From: Spirochaetales bacterium
Lineage (GTDB): Bacteria; Spirochaetota; Spirochaetia; JABEVK01
Assembly (NCBI GenBank): GCA_013043995.1
Contig: JABEVL010000276.1
Location: forward strand, 1-6,141
Direction: 5' to 3'
DNA: 6,141 nucleotides
Shown: in pieces, positions 1-5,551 of the stretch
Position numbering within the stretch: the first letter of the stretch is position 1
How the letters are laid out: the number at the start of each line of letters is the position of its first letter
Notes under the pieces: generated by a model
Told to the model about the DNA's origin: nothing
The model's input: the letters and a program-made list of their open reading frames with translations, nothing else
Databases searched by the model: none
Translations under genes and position numbers: made by a program

Positions 1-492
1 ATGTACGGCAACACTGAAAAAGCCCTGGCACCGCTTTTGCAAGGGCTCAAGGAGGGCGGCGTCCGGGTTCACGTGCACCAAGTTCCCCAAACCCCCGTCG
101 GGGACATTCTGGCTTCGGTGTGGACATCGTCGGGGGTGGTGCTGGGAATGCCCAGCTACGAGTTCAAGATGTTTCCGCCGATGTTTTCAGTCCTGGACGA
201 GGTCCTTAAAAAAAAGGTTCAGAACCGCCTTGCTTTTCGCTTTGGAAGTTTCGGCTGGTGCGGAGGAGCCCAAAACGAACTTGACGACCTTCTGGCCAAG
301 CACAAGCCGGGTTGGCAGTTTCTGGACCCGATCGAGTTTCAAGGCTCGCCCCAGGAGGCTGATCTGGCGAACTTGCGGGTGCAGGGCCGGACGCTGGCCC
401 AAGCCGTCAAACAGAGCACGGCTTCGGGAACCTGGACCCAGCTTTTGCAGCTCCAGCGGCCGCTGGACGGCACCTGCGAAGACCTCGACTAG
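1..492 (+). CDS. Flavodiiron protein (A-type flavoprotein, FprA-like), C-terminal flavodoxin domain, 5'-partial
   Basis: Flavodiiron proteins reduce O2 to water or NO to N2O in the cytoplasm of anaerobes, using a diiron metallo-beta-lactamase-like domain followed by an FMN-binding flavodoxin domain. Only the flavodoxin domain is in the window. The frame opens with MYGNTEKAL, the FMN-phosphate loop normally preceded by a few residues such as Ser, so the ATG at base 1 is almost certainly an internal Met and the gene starts upstream. Other family marks are GMPSYEFKMFPPM (about residues 49-61), which forms part of the flavin pocket, and FGSFGWCGGAQNEL (about 81-94). The tail after residue 140 is not family-specific. 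It ends in TAG and converges on the next gene across 28 bp. It could be a stand-alone flavodoxin, but FPPM and FGSFGWxGGA favour the flavodiiron family. The diiron ligands cannot be checked here. Confidence 0.86.
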   Translation: MYGNTEKALAPLLQGLKEGGVRVHVHQVPQTPVGDILASVWTSSGVVLGMPSYEFKMFPPMFSVLDEVLKKKVQNRLAFRFGSFGWCGGAQNELDDLLAKHKPGWQFLDPIEFQGSPQEADLANLRVQGRTLAQAVKQSTASGTWTQLLQLQRPLDGTCEDLD

Positions 493-520
493 AGCCTGAA
501 TTCAGGGGACTCCTGAGGGT
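493..520. other. Convergent intergenic gap with a 12-bp perfect palindrome
   Basis: This 28-bp gap separates the stop codons of two convergent genes. CCTGAATTCAGG at 495-506 is a perfect palindrome, and two further copies of its half-sites follow: CCTGA at 512-516 and TTCAGG at 520-525. Alternative short stems can form, for example TCAGG (502-506) with CCTGA (512-516), or CCTGAA (495-500) with TTCAGG (520-525). No T-tract follows on either strand, so it does not meet the standard for an intrinsic terminator. A weak bidirectional terminator or a protein site are both possible. Confidence 0.35.
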
Positions 521-1312
521 TCAGGTCGGGCTGTCGGGACCGTTTTTGAATCGATGGTAGAAAAAGGCCGCCTTGTCAAAAAGGGAAACCAGCATCAGGG
601 CCCCGGTGAAGTACTCGATGGAGCGGAGGAACAGGGAACCCGCAAGGCCGTGCCAGCGCAGAAAAACCAGGATCTCAAGAGCATAAAGGACCATCAGACC
701 AAAAAGGCTGGCCTTGCCGAGCCAAGTGGTCTCTAAAAGAGGCTTTTTGGCCCGGGCCAGCAAGACGGCGCTCCCCGAGATCTGAAAAATCAGGCGCACC
801 AGAATCAACGTCAAAAGCCAGAGCGGAAGGACTCCCGAAAATCCCAGGATCAGCGTCAGGGCGAAAAGGATCATGTAATCGCTGGAGGAATCAATGAGCT
901 GGCCCAGCCGTGTTCCCATGTGGAAGGTGCGGGCCAAAAAGCCGTCCGCCAGGTCTGTCAAAAAGGCCAAGCTGACAAAGATGACCAGGGGCCAGGCCAA
1001 GTCGGGGCGGTTGCGCGCCATAAGAAAAATCACCGTCATCGAAGGCAGGGACGACAGGCGTATCAGGGTGAGGACGTTCGGAAGCCCAATTTTTTGGAGT
1101 GGCCGGCCGTCGAGCTCGGTGAAGAGGGACCTGAAACGGAAGAGGACGATCCATATCCCCAGCTGCCAGACGCAAACCAAGGAAAAAAACAAGATGTTGC
1201 CGAACGACGAAAAGTGATAAAGCCAACTCAGCAAAGCAAAAAGAGCGGTCTGAAAAAGACCGAAGGCGAACCAGGTCGTGGCCAGTCTGCGTTCAAACCC
1301 AGAAAGAGACAT
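521..1312 (-). CDS. CDP-alcohol phosphatidyltransferase family membrane enzyme (substrate unknown)
   Basis: Enzymes of this family move a phosphatidyl or other phospho-group from a CDP-linked lipid or CDP-alcohol to an acceptor alcohol within the membrane, making phospholipid headgroups. The full signature D(x)2DG(x)2AR(x)8G(x)3D(x)3D is present: D120, D123-G124, A127-R128, G137, D141 and D145; the aspartates bind the metal and the CDP moiety. The usual family entry segment PNVLTLIRL begins at residue 78. The roughly 75 residues before it are an extension with about two hydrophobic helices (about 12-33 and 38-60), and several more helices follow. At 263 aa it is longer than a typical PgsA. 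The ATG at 1312 is chosen because a strong promoter-like sequence ends just before it; there is no good Shine-Dalgarno. It is transcribed away from a paralogous gene on the other strand. It may act in phosphatidylcholine, phosphatidylinositol, phosphatidylglycerol or related synthesis; the acceptor alcohol cannot be read from sequence alone. Confidence 0.88.
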   Translation of the reverse strand: MSLSGFERRLATTWFAFGLFQTALFALLSWLYHFSSFGNILFFSLVCVWQLGIWIVLFRFRSLFTELDGRPLQKIGLPNVLTLIRLSSLPSMTVIFLMARNRPDLAWPLVIFVSLAFLTDLADGFLARTFHMGTRLGQLIDSSSDYMILFALTLILGFSGVLPLWLLTLILVRLIFQISGSAVLLARAKKPLLETTWLGKASLFGLMVLYALEILVFLRWHGLAGSLFLRSIEYFTGALMLVSLFDKAAFFYHRFKNGPDSPT

Positions 1313-1318
1313 AGCACC

Positions 1319-1347
1319 ACCATAACGCTAGGCCGTTGTGTTGACAA
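1319..1347 (-). promoter_or_regulatory. Candidate sigma70 promoter for the leftward phosphatidyltransferase gene
   Basis: On the minus strand TTGTCA (1347-1342, 5 of 6 matches to the -35 consensus) lies 17 bp before TATGGT (1324-1319, 4 of 6 matches to the -10). Transcription would start at about 1312, the A of the ATG, giving a leaderless or nearly leaderless message. The -35 hexamer overlaps, on the other strand, the TTGACA of the rightward promoter. Prediction is from consensus matching only. Confidence 0.5.
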
Positions 1348-1369
1348 GTAGCCCGCTCAACATTAGGCT
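1341..1369 (+). promoter_or_regulatory. Candidate sigma70 promoter for the pgsA-chorismate mutase operon
   Basis: TTGACA (1341-1346) is a perfect -35 consensus. TAGGCT (1364-1369) follows at the ideal 17-bp spacing and keeps the three most conserved -10 positions (T1, A2, T6). The expected transcription start is about 1376, one base before the ATG at 1377. This argues against the in-frame GTG at 1338, which lies upstream of the -35 box. Confidence 0.5.
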
Positions 1370-1376
1370 TGGCACC

Positions 1377-1946
1377 ATGAATTGGGCTAATAGGATCACC
1401 CTCTTTCGTGTCTTTCTCGCGCCCGTTTTTCTTGTACTTTTTATGGCGACCCAGGCCTGGCCTTCAGTAGGACTGCTGGTGGCCATGGTGGGGGTCTTTG
1501 CTGTTTCAGAGCTCTCTGACGTGCTGGACGGTTTTGTTGCCCGGAAGTTTGAACAAACTTCGGACCTTGGCAAACTTCTAGATCCCTTTTCTGACGTGGT
1601 CGCCAGGCTTACGGTTTTTCTTTGCCTCCTGCTGGTGGGAATCACGCCCCTTTGGGTTTTCGCCGTCGTCCTTTACAGGGAACTCAGCATGACTTTTTTG
1701 CGCTTACTGATGCTCAAGGGCGGTAAGGTCCAAGCAGCCTCGGTTTGGGGCAAGTTCAAGGCCTGGATGTACTTCCTGGCGTCTGTATCCGGGCTGGGGC
1801 AGTACGTGGCAAAAAGCCTGGGCTTGAGCGGCGCCGGACTTGAAACTTGGAACTGGATCAGTCAGGTGTGCTTCGCTCTGGCAGCCCTGTTGTCTGTCGC
1901 CTCGTTCATCCCCTACTGGCGCGCGTACAGGAGATTGGCCTCGTGA
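1377..1946 (+). CDS. pgsA: PgsA-type CDP-diacylglycerol-glycerol-3-phosphate 3-phosphatidyltransferase (or close relative)
   Basis: The likely reaction is CDP-diacylglycerol plus glycerol-3-phosphate to phosphatidylglycerophosphate, the committed step to phosphatidylglycerol, at the inner membrane. Counting from the ATG at 1377 (189 aa, the usual PgsA size), N5-RITLFRVFLAPVF matches the PgsA N-terminus. The family signature is complete: D48, D51-G52, A55-R56, G65, D69 and D73. A PgsA-like second block follows: R101-E102, R109, G116, A120/A121-S122, then G125-K126-x-K128. Four to five hydrophobic helices are visible. One difference from classical PgsA is that the last Asp is followed by Val (DPFSDVV) instead of the usual Lys (DK), so another acceptor such as inositol phosphate is not excluded. 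An in-frame GTG at 1338 would add 13 residues but lies upstream of the predicted promoter. The stop overlaps the start of the chorismate mutase gene. Confidence 0.8.
   Translation: MNWANRITLFRVFLAPVFLVLFMATQAWPSVGLLVAMVGVFAVSELSDVLDGFVARKFEQTSDLGKLLDPFSDVVARLTVFLCLLLVGITPLWVFAVVLYRELSMTFLRLLMLKGGKVQAASVWGKFKAWMYFLASVSGLGQYVAKSLGLSGAGLETWNWISQVCFALAALLSVASFIPYWRAYRRLAS
1929..1933 (+). promoter_or_regulatory. Shine-Dalgarno AGGAG setting the chorismate mutase start at GTG 1943
   Basis: AGGAG lies inside the last codons of the pgsA-like gene, 9 bases before GTG 1943. The GTG overlaps the upstream TGA as GTGA (1943-1946). This supports GTG 1943 over the in-frame ATG at 1847, which would bury 32 extra codons inside the upstream gene and add residues with no counterpart in the family. 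Confidence 0.75.
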
Positions 1947-2704
1947 CGGCGGCCTGGCGGGAAGGCGAAGATCTCAACCTCGATGCGATCGCTGCCCGTT
2001 TGGCGTCTCTTGAAGAGACGCTGATTTACAAGCTCTTGGACCGTGCCCAGTTTGCCCTCAACCGTGGCGCCTACGAACCGGGTAAGAGTCAGTTCCTTCC
2101 GCCAGAAAATGCGAGTCTTTTTGAGTTGCGCCTTCTGCATCAGGAAAAGACTGACGTTATTTTCGGCCGTTACCTGATTCCAGAAGAACGGCCTTTTCAT
2201 ACGGGACTTCCTGACGCTCGGCGGAGGGCTCCCTGGAACGATCGTCATCTTCGGATTGCTGACTTTGACACGGTAAACGTTTCAGGTCTCATCCTGGAAG
2301 CCTACAAGAGCTTTCTTCCCGAACTTTGCTCCGCGGGCGACGATGGTCACTGGGGGTCTTCGGTCGAACACGACGTGATTTGTCTGCAAGCCCTGGCCCG
2401 CCGGGTGCATTTCGGCGGACTCTACGTGGCTGAAAGCAAGTACAGGGAAAACCGCGACCTTTACAGTGAACTGGTGCGCCGACGCGATGAAGCCGGCTTG
2501 GAAAAATCATTGACGCGGCCTGAAGTCGAAACACGAGTCCTAGAAAGGGTACGCCGTAAAGTCGAGGCGATCCAGTCGATCAGCGACCCGGCTCTGCGAA
2601 TTCTTGTTGGTCCGGATCGCATCGTCGGCTTTTTTCAGTCAGTGATCATACCCTTGACCAAAGAGAGCGAAGTCCGCTACCTCCTGCAACGTCGTACGGG
2701 TTAG
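1943..2704 (+). CDS. aroQ: Monofunctional chorismate mutase, eukaryotic (yeast Aro7/plant) AroQ type
   Basis: This cytosolic enzyme converts chorismate to prephenate, the branch point to phenylalanine and tyrosine. At 253 aa it matches the length of yeast Aro7 (256 aa) and is alignable by eye end to end: SLEETLIYKLLDRAQFA (22-38), PEERPF (80-85), WGS (137-139), CLQALARRVHFG (147-158), YVAESKY (161-167), VETRVLERV (195-203) and IPLTKESEVRYLLQR (236-250). Against remembered yeast active-site residues, R157, K168, E198, T242 and E246 correspond to R154, K166, E196, T239 and E243. R16 aligns with A17, with an Arg two residues later at R19, and N194 aligns with R192. One residue is inserted between R154 and K166 (FGGLYVAE against FGKFVAE). 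Of yeast's tyrosine-effector residues, G141-S142 are kept (G138-S139) and R76 is kept, but R75 is Gly. It is translationally coupled to the pgsA-like gene, with no obvious metabolic link. The function assignment is strong; activity and allostery are open because of the substitutions. Confidence 0.9.
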   Translation: MTAAWREGEDLNLDAIAARLASLEETLIYKLLDRAQFALNRGAYEPGKSQFLPPENASLFELRLLHQEKTDVIFGRYLIPEERPFHTGLPDARRRAPWNDRHLRIADFDTVNVSGLILEAYKSFLPELCSAGDDGHWGSSVEHDVICLQALARRVHFGGLYVAESKYRENRDLYSELVRRRDEAGLEKSLTRPEVETRVLERVRRKVEAIQSISDPALRILVGPDRIVGFFQSVIIPLTKESEVRYLLQRRTG

Positions 2705-3093
2705 TCAGGGAGTTTTTCAGCTGGATCCTCGGATTCGTTGCTGCGGGGCTTGGACCGTGAGGCCTGAGTCCTGGCCAGGGCTTCGAGCAGGGCTTTCTTT
2801 TTTTCATCGTTCACCATAAGGGGTTGTTCGGGTTCCGGCGCGGAAGCGGGCCTTTTTTTCAACGGACGGCTCAGGGTCTTGTTAAGAACCTCGAGCTCGG
2901 TCAGGGTGCGGCGTTGTAAATCCACAAGGATCTTCAGCCTGTCGTTGGTTTCAGAAACTCCTGTCAGCCAGTTGATAAACGGTTTGAGCAAAACTAGAAA
3001 AATCAAAAGTAGAAAAAGAGCGGCCGCCAGAAAAAGCCCGTAGTGCATCAGCCAAGAGGAAATGTCGGCAGGCAGGATCAGGGTGGTGTCCAT
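2701..3093 (-). CDS. Small membrane-anchored coiled-coil protein of unknown function
   Basis: I do not recognise this 130-aa protein. Residues 18-44 form one long, very hydrophobic helix (LFLAAALFLLLIFLVLL core). Residues 46-76 are a charged amphipathic helix likely to form a coiled coil, residues 77-92 are a Pro/Lys-rich linker (RPLKKRPASAPEPEQP), and the tail is highly charged. This is the build of a bitopic protein with a short N-terminal end and a cytoplasmic helix, such as a scaffold or complex subunit, but no function can be assigned. The ATG at 3093 is preceded by GAGG (3101-3098), which overlaps the TGA of the upstream gene; the 6-bp gap implies one operon. Its TAA stop overlaps the TAG of the chorismate mutase on the other strand within the same four bases. 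The hydrophobic helix and the codon structure make it a believable gene rather than a shadow. Confidence 0.75.
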   Translation of the reverse strand: MDTTLILPADISSWLMHYGLFLAAALFLLLIFLVLLKPFINWLTGVSETNDRLKILVDLQRRTLTELEVLNKTLSRPLKKRPASAPEPEQPLMVNDEKKKALLEALARTQASRSKPRSNESEDPAEKLPD

Positions 3094-3099
3094 AGTACC

Positions 3100-3546
3100 T
3101 CACAGAGGGGGGGATTGGGGCTGAAGCGTCGCCAGGTAAGTAATCCAGTCGTCGAACCCCAGAGGTGTGCCCGTCCAATCGGATTGTTCGTGAAAAAGCC
3201 AGGGCTCGATTTCGGGCAGCAGCGGGAGGGGGCCAGGAGCGTGGGTCTGCAGCTCGACACCGCCTAAACGCCGGTTGTCTGTCCACTCAAAGCGGAAGTG
3301 ATCGTTTCCCCCAGGACCGCTGAAATCCAGCATGGTGATATCAGAGGTCATGAGTGTTTCGTCCAGGCGGGAGAAATCCAGAAAATACAAGCCCCGTTCA
3401 GGGTCCCATTCCGCAAACCCGAGCTCGATTTCGCCCAGGGCTGTGTAGATTTCCTGGTATGAAAGTTGGATGGAAGACCTCCAAATTCCTTCAAGGCGTT
3501 GAAACGTGTCCAAAACAAGGGTGAGGGTGCGGGCCGTCAGCGTCAT
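3100..3546 (-). CDS. Hypothetical soluble protein (148 aa)
   Basis: I do not recognise the family. The protein has no signal peptide and no membrane helix. It looks like a compact alpha/beta domain: an N-terminal helix (about 5-38, LTLVLDTFQRLEGIWRSS), then strand-rich acidic sequence with aromatic residues (WDPERGLYFLDFSRLDE, 47-63; DHFRFEWTDNRRLGGVEL, 82-99), and a Pro- and Trp-rich end (PEIEPWLFHEQSDW, 111-124; FDDWITYL, 131-138). The ATG at 3546 is chosen because a TAGAAT -10-like box ends 6 bp before it and the next upstream sequence is intergenic; GGGG at 3549-3552 is at best a poor ribosome site. It is the first gene of a two-gene operon with the small coiled-coil membrane protein, so the two may work together at the inner face of the membrane; that is inference. 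Confidence 0.68.
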   Translation of the reverse strand: MTLTARTLTLVLDTFQRLEGIWRSSIQLSYQEIYTALGEIELGFAEWDPERGLYFLDFSRLDETLMTSDITMLDFSGPGGNDHFRFEWTDNRRLGGVELQTHAPGPLPLLPEIEPWLFHEQSDWTGTPLGFDDWITYLATLQPQSPPL

Positions 3547-3552
3547 GTCCCC

Positions 3553-3580
3553 ATTCTAACGCATTTAGCGTTCAAGGAAA
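3553..3580 (-). promoter_or_regulatory. Candidate promoter for the two-gene leftward operon
   Basis: On the minus strand TAGAAT (3558-3553) matches 5 of 6 bases of the -10 consensus. TTTCCT (3580-3575, 3 of 6) sits 16 bp upstream as a weak -35. The expected start of transcription falls at about 3546, on the ATG itself. The same 73-bp divergent gap (3547-3619) must also carry the promoter of the rightward lipoprotein gene, for which only a poor GATAAG (3606-3611) is visible. Confidence 0.35.
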
Positions 3581-3608
3581 GGGCTTTTCGACTCCCGATC
3601 TTTTTGAT

Positions 3609-3613
3609 AAGGT
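3609..3613 (+). promoter_or_regulatory. Ribosome binding site of the lipoprotein gene
   Basis: AAGGT lies 6 bases before the ATG at 3620 and supports that start. The start is also supported by the signal peptide that begins right after it, with two arginines, a hydrophobic core and the lipobox cysteine at residue 19. Confidence 0.6.
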
Positions 3614-3619
3614 AAGCTC

Positions 3620-5512
3620 ATGAATCAGCACCTTCGTCGCGTCTGGGCCTGTTTACCTCTTTTGATGGTGTCGTGTGCGCCCCTTCCTCACCCTGTGTCC
3701 GCCCGGTCCGAAACCCTGCCGGATCTAGTCACTCCGGCCCCCGTGATGGACCAGCAGGTCAGGGTGTCCCGTGAAGGGATCCTTGAGGAACTCGGCCCCG
3801 GCGGCTGGGCCCCTCTGAGCGGTAAAAATCTTCCCGAACGCCGTCTGGGTGCCGATCAGCCCCTGATCCCCCGTCCCTTGAATTCTTTTCTTGAGGTCAG
3901 TCCCAAGCTTTGGACGATCACCACGCCGTTTGAAGGTCTTTACAGCACCGATCAGGGCGCGAGCTGGATTCCTTTGATTCAACGTTCGCAGTTGGGAACC
4001 TACGCCTACCTGACCACTCTGGCCGCCAGTCCCGTGGACCCGAACCTGTGGCTGGTGGGCACGTCCTTTCACGGGATTTTCGAGTCCAGCGACTCGGGAA
4101 AAACCTGGGAGAGACTGCCGGATATTTTCACGACCTACGATTACGGCGACGGCTACCACGAAATGATCAATGCCCTGGTATTTTCTCAGCGTTGGCCCAA
4201 GATGTTTTACGCCTCGATCGGCAAGGAAGGCGACAGGATCTACCGCTACAACCTGGCAACGGGCGTGGCGGACACCCTGGATTTTCCGGGGGGAAGCTAC
4301 CTTCACCCGGCAGACGCCCTGGCCGTTCACCAGGAGGGCGACCAGGAGATCCTCGAAGCGCGGACCGACACGGCTTGGTGGCGTTGGGCGAGCGTGACGC
4401 ACACCTGGCTCAAACTCAAGGACCGAACGGACTTTCCCGTCTGGAGCCCTGCCAAACGCCACCGTCTGGAAGTCTCGAAGGACCGTTATGGCTTTTACGT
4501 CAACGCCACCCAGGCGGCTAATCCCAGACTGCTGGACGAGCACCTGGATTTTATGGCCAAGAAGGGGCTGAACGCCGTCGTTATCGACATGAAAACCGAC
4601 CTGGGCGAGCTGGTCTACGATTCCCACGTGCCCCTGGCAAGGGCCTGCGGCGCCGTTCATCCCGATCTTAACGTCCCGGCCCTTGTGAAAAAACTGCACG
4701 CCCGGGGATTTTACCTGATCGGGCGCGTCGTTGTTTTCAAGGACAAGAAGCTCTTTGCCTACGACCACAACAAGTACGCGGTCTGGAACAAAATCACCAA
4801 TCGTCCCTGGGTCAACCACGAGATCATCACCGAAGCCGACGGAACAAAGCGCGAAGTCCCCAAGGAATTCTGGGTGGACACCTATTCGCAGGACGTCTGG
4901 AACTACAACGTCGCCATCGCCAAGGAACTCCAGGACATGGGCGTCGACGAGATTCAGTTCGACTACATCAGGTTCCCTTCCGACGGGGCGATCTGGAACA
5001 TCAAGGACCGCTTCAAAGTTCCCCAGATGAACCGCCTGGACGCCCTTGAAGGTTTTTTGAAAACAGCCCGTGAAAACCTGAGCGTCCCCTTGTCGGTGGA
5101 CATCTACGGTTTCAACGGATTTTTCGAGGCCGACTATCTAGGGCAAAACATGGACATGATGTCCAAGTACGTGGACGTGATCAGCCCGATGTTTTACCCG
5201 TCCCACTTTTTCAAGCCTTTTATGTGGAACATGAACTACCTAGATCGAGCTCGGATCATCTACAAAGACGGAAGCGATCGGGCCTGGATGGGCACCCGCG
5301 GGCGGGTCAATATCCGGCCCTGGGTCCAAACCTTCCTTTTAGGGGGAGAACGCCATTTTTCGGACCAGAAGTTCGCCGAGTACTTTCAGAAACAGCTTGA
5401 AGGCGTCAGGGACTCCAAGGCCAGCGGATTTTTATTATGGAACAACATGAACGATTACTACATGGTGACCAAGTCTGTGAAACCCTACGAGACGACGACA
5501 ATCCTGCCCTGA
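3620..5512 (+). CDS. Predicted lipoprotein with Asp-box (BNR-like) repeats and a DUF4015 glycoside-hydrolase-like TIM barrel
   Basis: The 630-aa protein starts with a lipoprotein signal: R6-R7, a hydrophobic stretch 8-17 and lipobox MVSC with C19, so it is probably lipid-anchored outside the inner membrane or on the surface. Residues about 95-270 carry two Asp-box motifs, STDQGASW (109-116) and SSDSGKTW (156-163), spaced 47 residues apart as in beta-propeller blades, but too few are visible for a full propeller. Residues about 287-610 match the DUF4015 putative glycosyl-hydrolase domain: GFYVNA (291-296), NAVVIDMKTDLGEL (318-331), GFYLIGRVVVFKD (363-375), DEIQFDYIRFPSDG (443-456), ISPMFYPSHF (521-530) and GFLLWN (603-608). 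D448 in the QFDYIRFP strand, D323 and D494 are candidate catalytic acids. The family is widespread but no substrate is established to my knowledge; cell-wall or exopolysaccharide processing is a guess. It stands alone between divergent and downstream promoters. Confidence 0.86.
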   Translation: MNQHLRRVWACLPLLMVSCAPLPHPVSARSETLPDLVTPAPVMDQQVRVSREGILEELGPGGWAPLSGKNLPERRLGADQPLIPRPLNSFLEVSPKLWTITTPFEGLYSTDQGASWIPLIQRSQLGTYAYLTTLAASPVDPNLWLVGTSFHGIFESSDSGKTWERLPDIFTTYDYGDGYHEMINALVFSQRWPKMFYASIGKEGDRIYRYNLATGVADTLDFPGGSYLHPADALAVHQEGDQEILEARTDTAWWRWASVTHTWLKLKDRTDFPVWSPAKRHRLEVSKDRYGFYVNATQAANPRLLDEHLDFMAKKGLNAVVIDMKTDLGELVYDSHVPLARACGAVHPDLNVPALVKKLHARGFYLIGRVVVFKDKKLFAYDHNKYAVWNKITNRPWVNHEIITEADGTKREVPKEFWVDTYSQDVWNYNVAIAKELQDMGVDEIQFDYIRFPSDGAIWNIKDRFKVPQMNRLDALEGFLKTARENLSVPLSVDIYGFNGFFEADYLGQNMDMMSKYVDVISPMFYPSHFFKPFMWNMNYLDRARIIYKDGSDRAWMGTRGRVNIRPWVQTFLLGGERHFSDQKFAEYFQKQLEGVRDSKASGFLLWNNMNDYYMVTKSVKPYETTTILP

Positions 5513-5542
5513 AGCCGGCGGTGCACCGGAGAATTCTCGGCT
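5513..5542. repeat. Two abutting 10-bp perfect palindromes with an outer inverted repeat
   Basis: Directly after the lipoprotein stop, CGGTGCACCG (5519-5528) and GAGAATTCTC (5529-5538) are each perfect palindromes and touch without a gap. An outer pair, AGCCG (5513-5517) and CGGCT (5538-5542), can close them into a compact three-arm structure. The palindromes have no spacer, so as RNA they make only short stems. No T-run follows (next bases TGGGGATC). A DNA-binding site or a factor-assisted 3' end for the lipoprotein transcript are both possible. The block ends 9 bp before the alaS -35 box. Confidence 0.45.
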
Positions 5543-5551
5543 TGGGGATCG

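Noticed and set aside
208..216. A8-G slippery run (A AAA AAG in frame) in the flavodiiron gene as programmed frameshift or phase-variation site
   Set aside because: The -1 frame meets a stop after about 22 codons within a conserved domain, no stimulatory stem is evident, and the zero frame is intact. Eight adenines encoding three lysines can arise by chance.
920..1351. 143-codon open frame antisense to the phosphatidyltransferase gene
   Set aside because: The translation is Lys/Gln/Gly-rich and hydrophilic, as expected from the complement of a membrane-protein gene. The minus-strand frame has the complete family signature.
1338..1376. GTG 1338 as start of the pgsA-like gene
   Set aside because: The 13 extra residues (MLTSSPLNIRLGT) are not family-like, there is no ribosome site, and the predicted -35 and -10 boxes lie downstream of it. 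ATG 1377 gives the standard PgsA N-terminus.
1847..1942. ATG 1847 as start of the chorismate mutase
   Set aside because: This would overlap the upstream gene by 100 bases and add 32 residues without family counterpart; GTG 1943 with AGGAG fits better.
2640..2800. Intrinsic terminator at the convergent junction of the chorismate mutase and the coiled-coil protein
   Set aside because: There is a short T5 run at 2712-2716 but no GC-rich hairpin before it on either strand.
3554..3566. Inverted repeat CTAA-N5-TTAG between the divergent genes at 3546 and 3620
   Set aside because: Four-base arms are too short to support an operator call and overlap the predicted -10 by chance-level similarity.
3725..4819. 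364-codon open frame antisense to the lipoprotein gene
   Set aside because: It lies wholly inside a gene with clear domains on the other strand. Its translation shows no motif, has low-complexity Val/Gly/Asp-rich stretches, and no ribosome site or promoter context; it is a codon-composition shadow.
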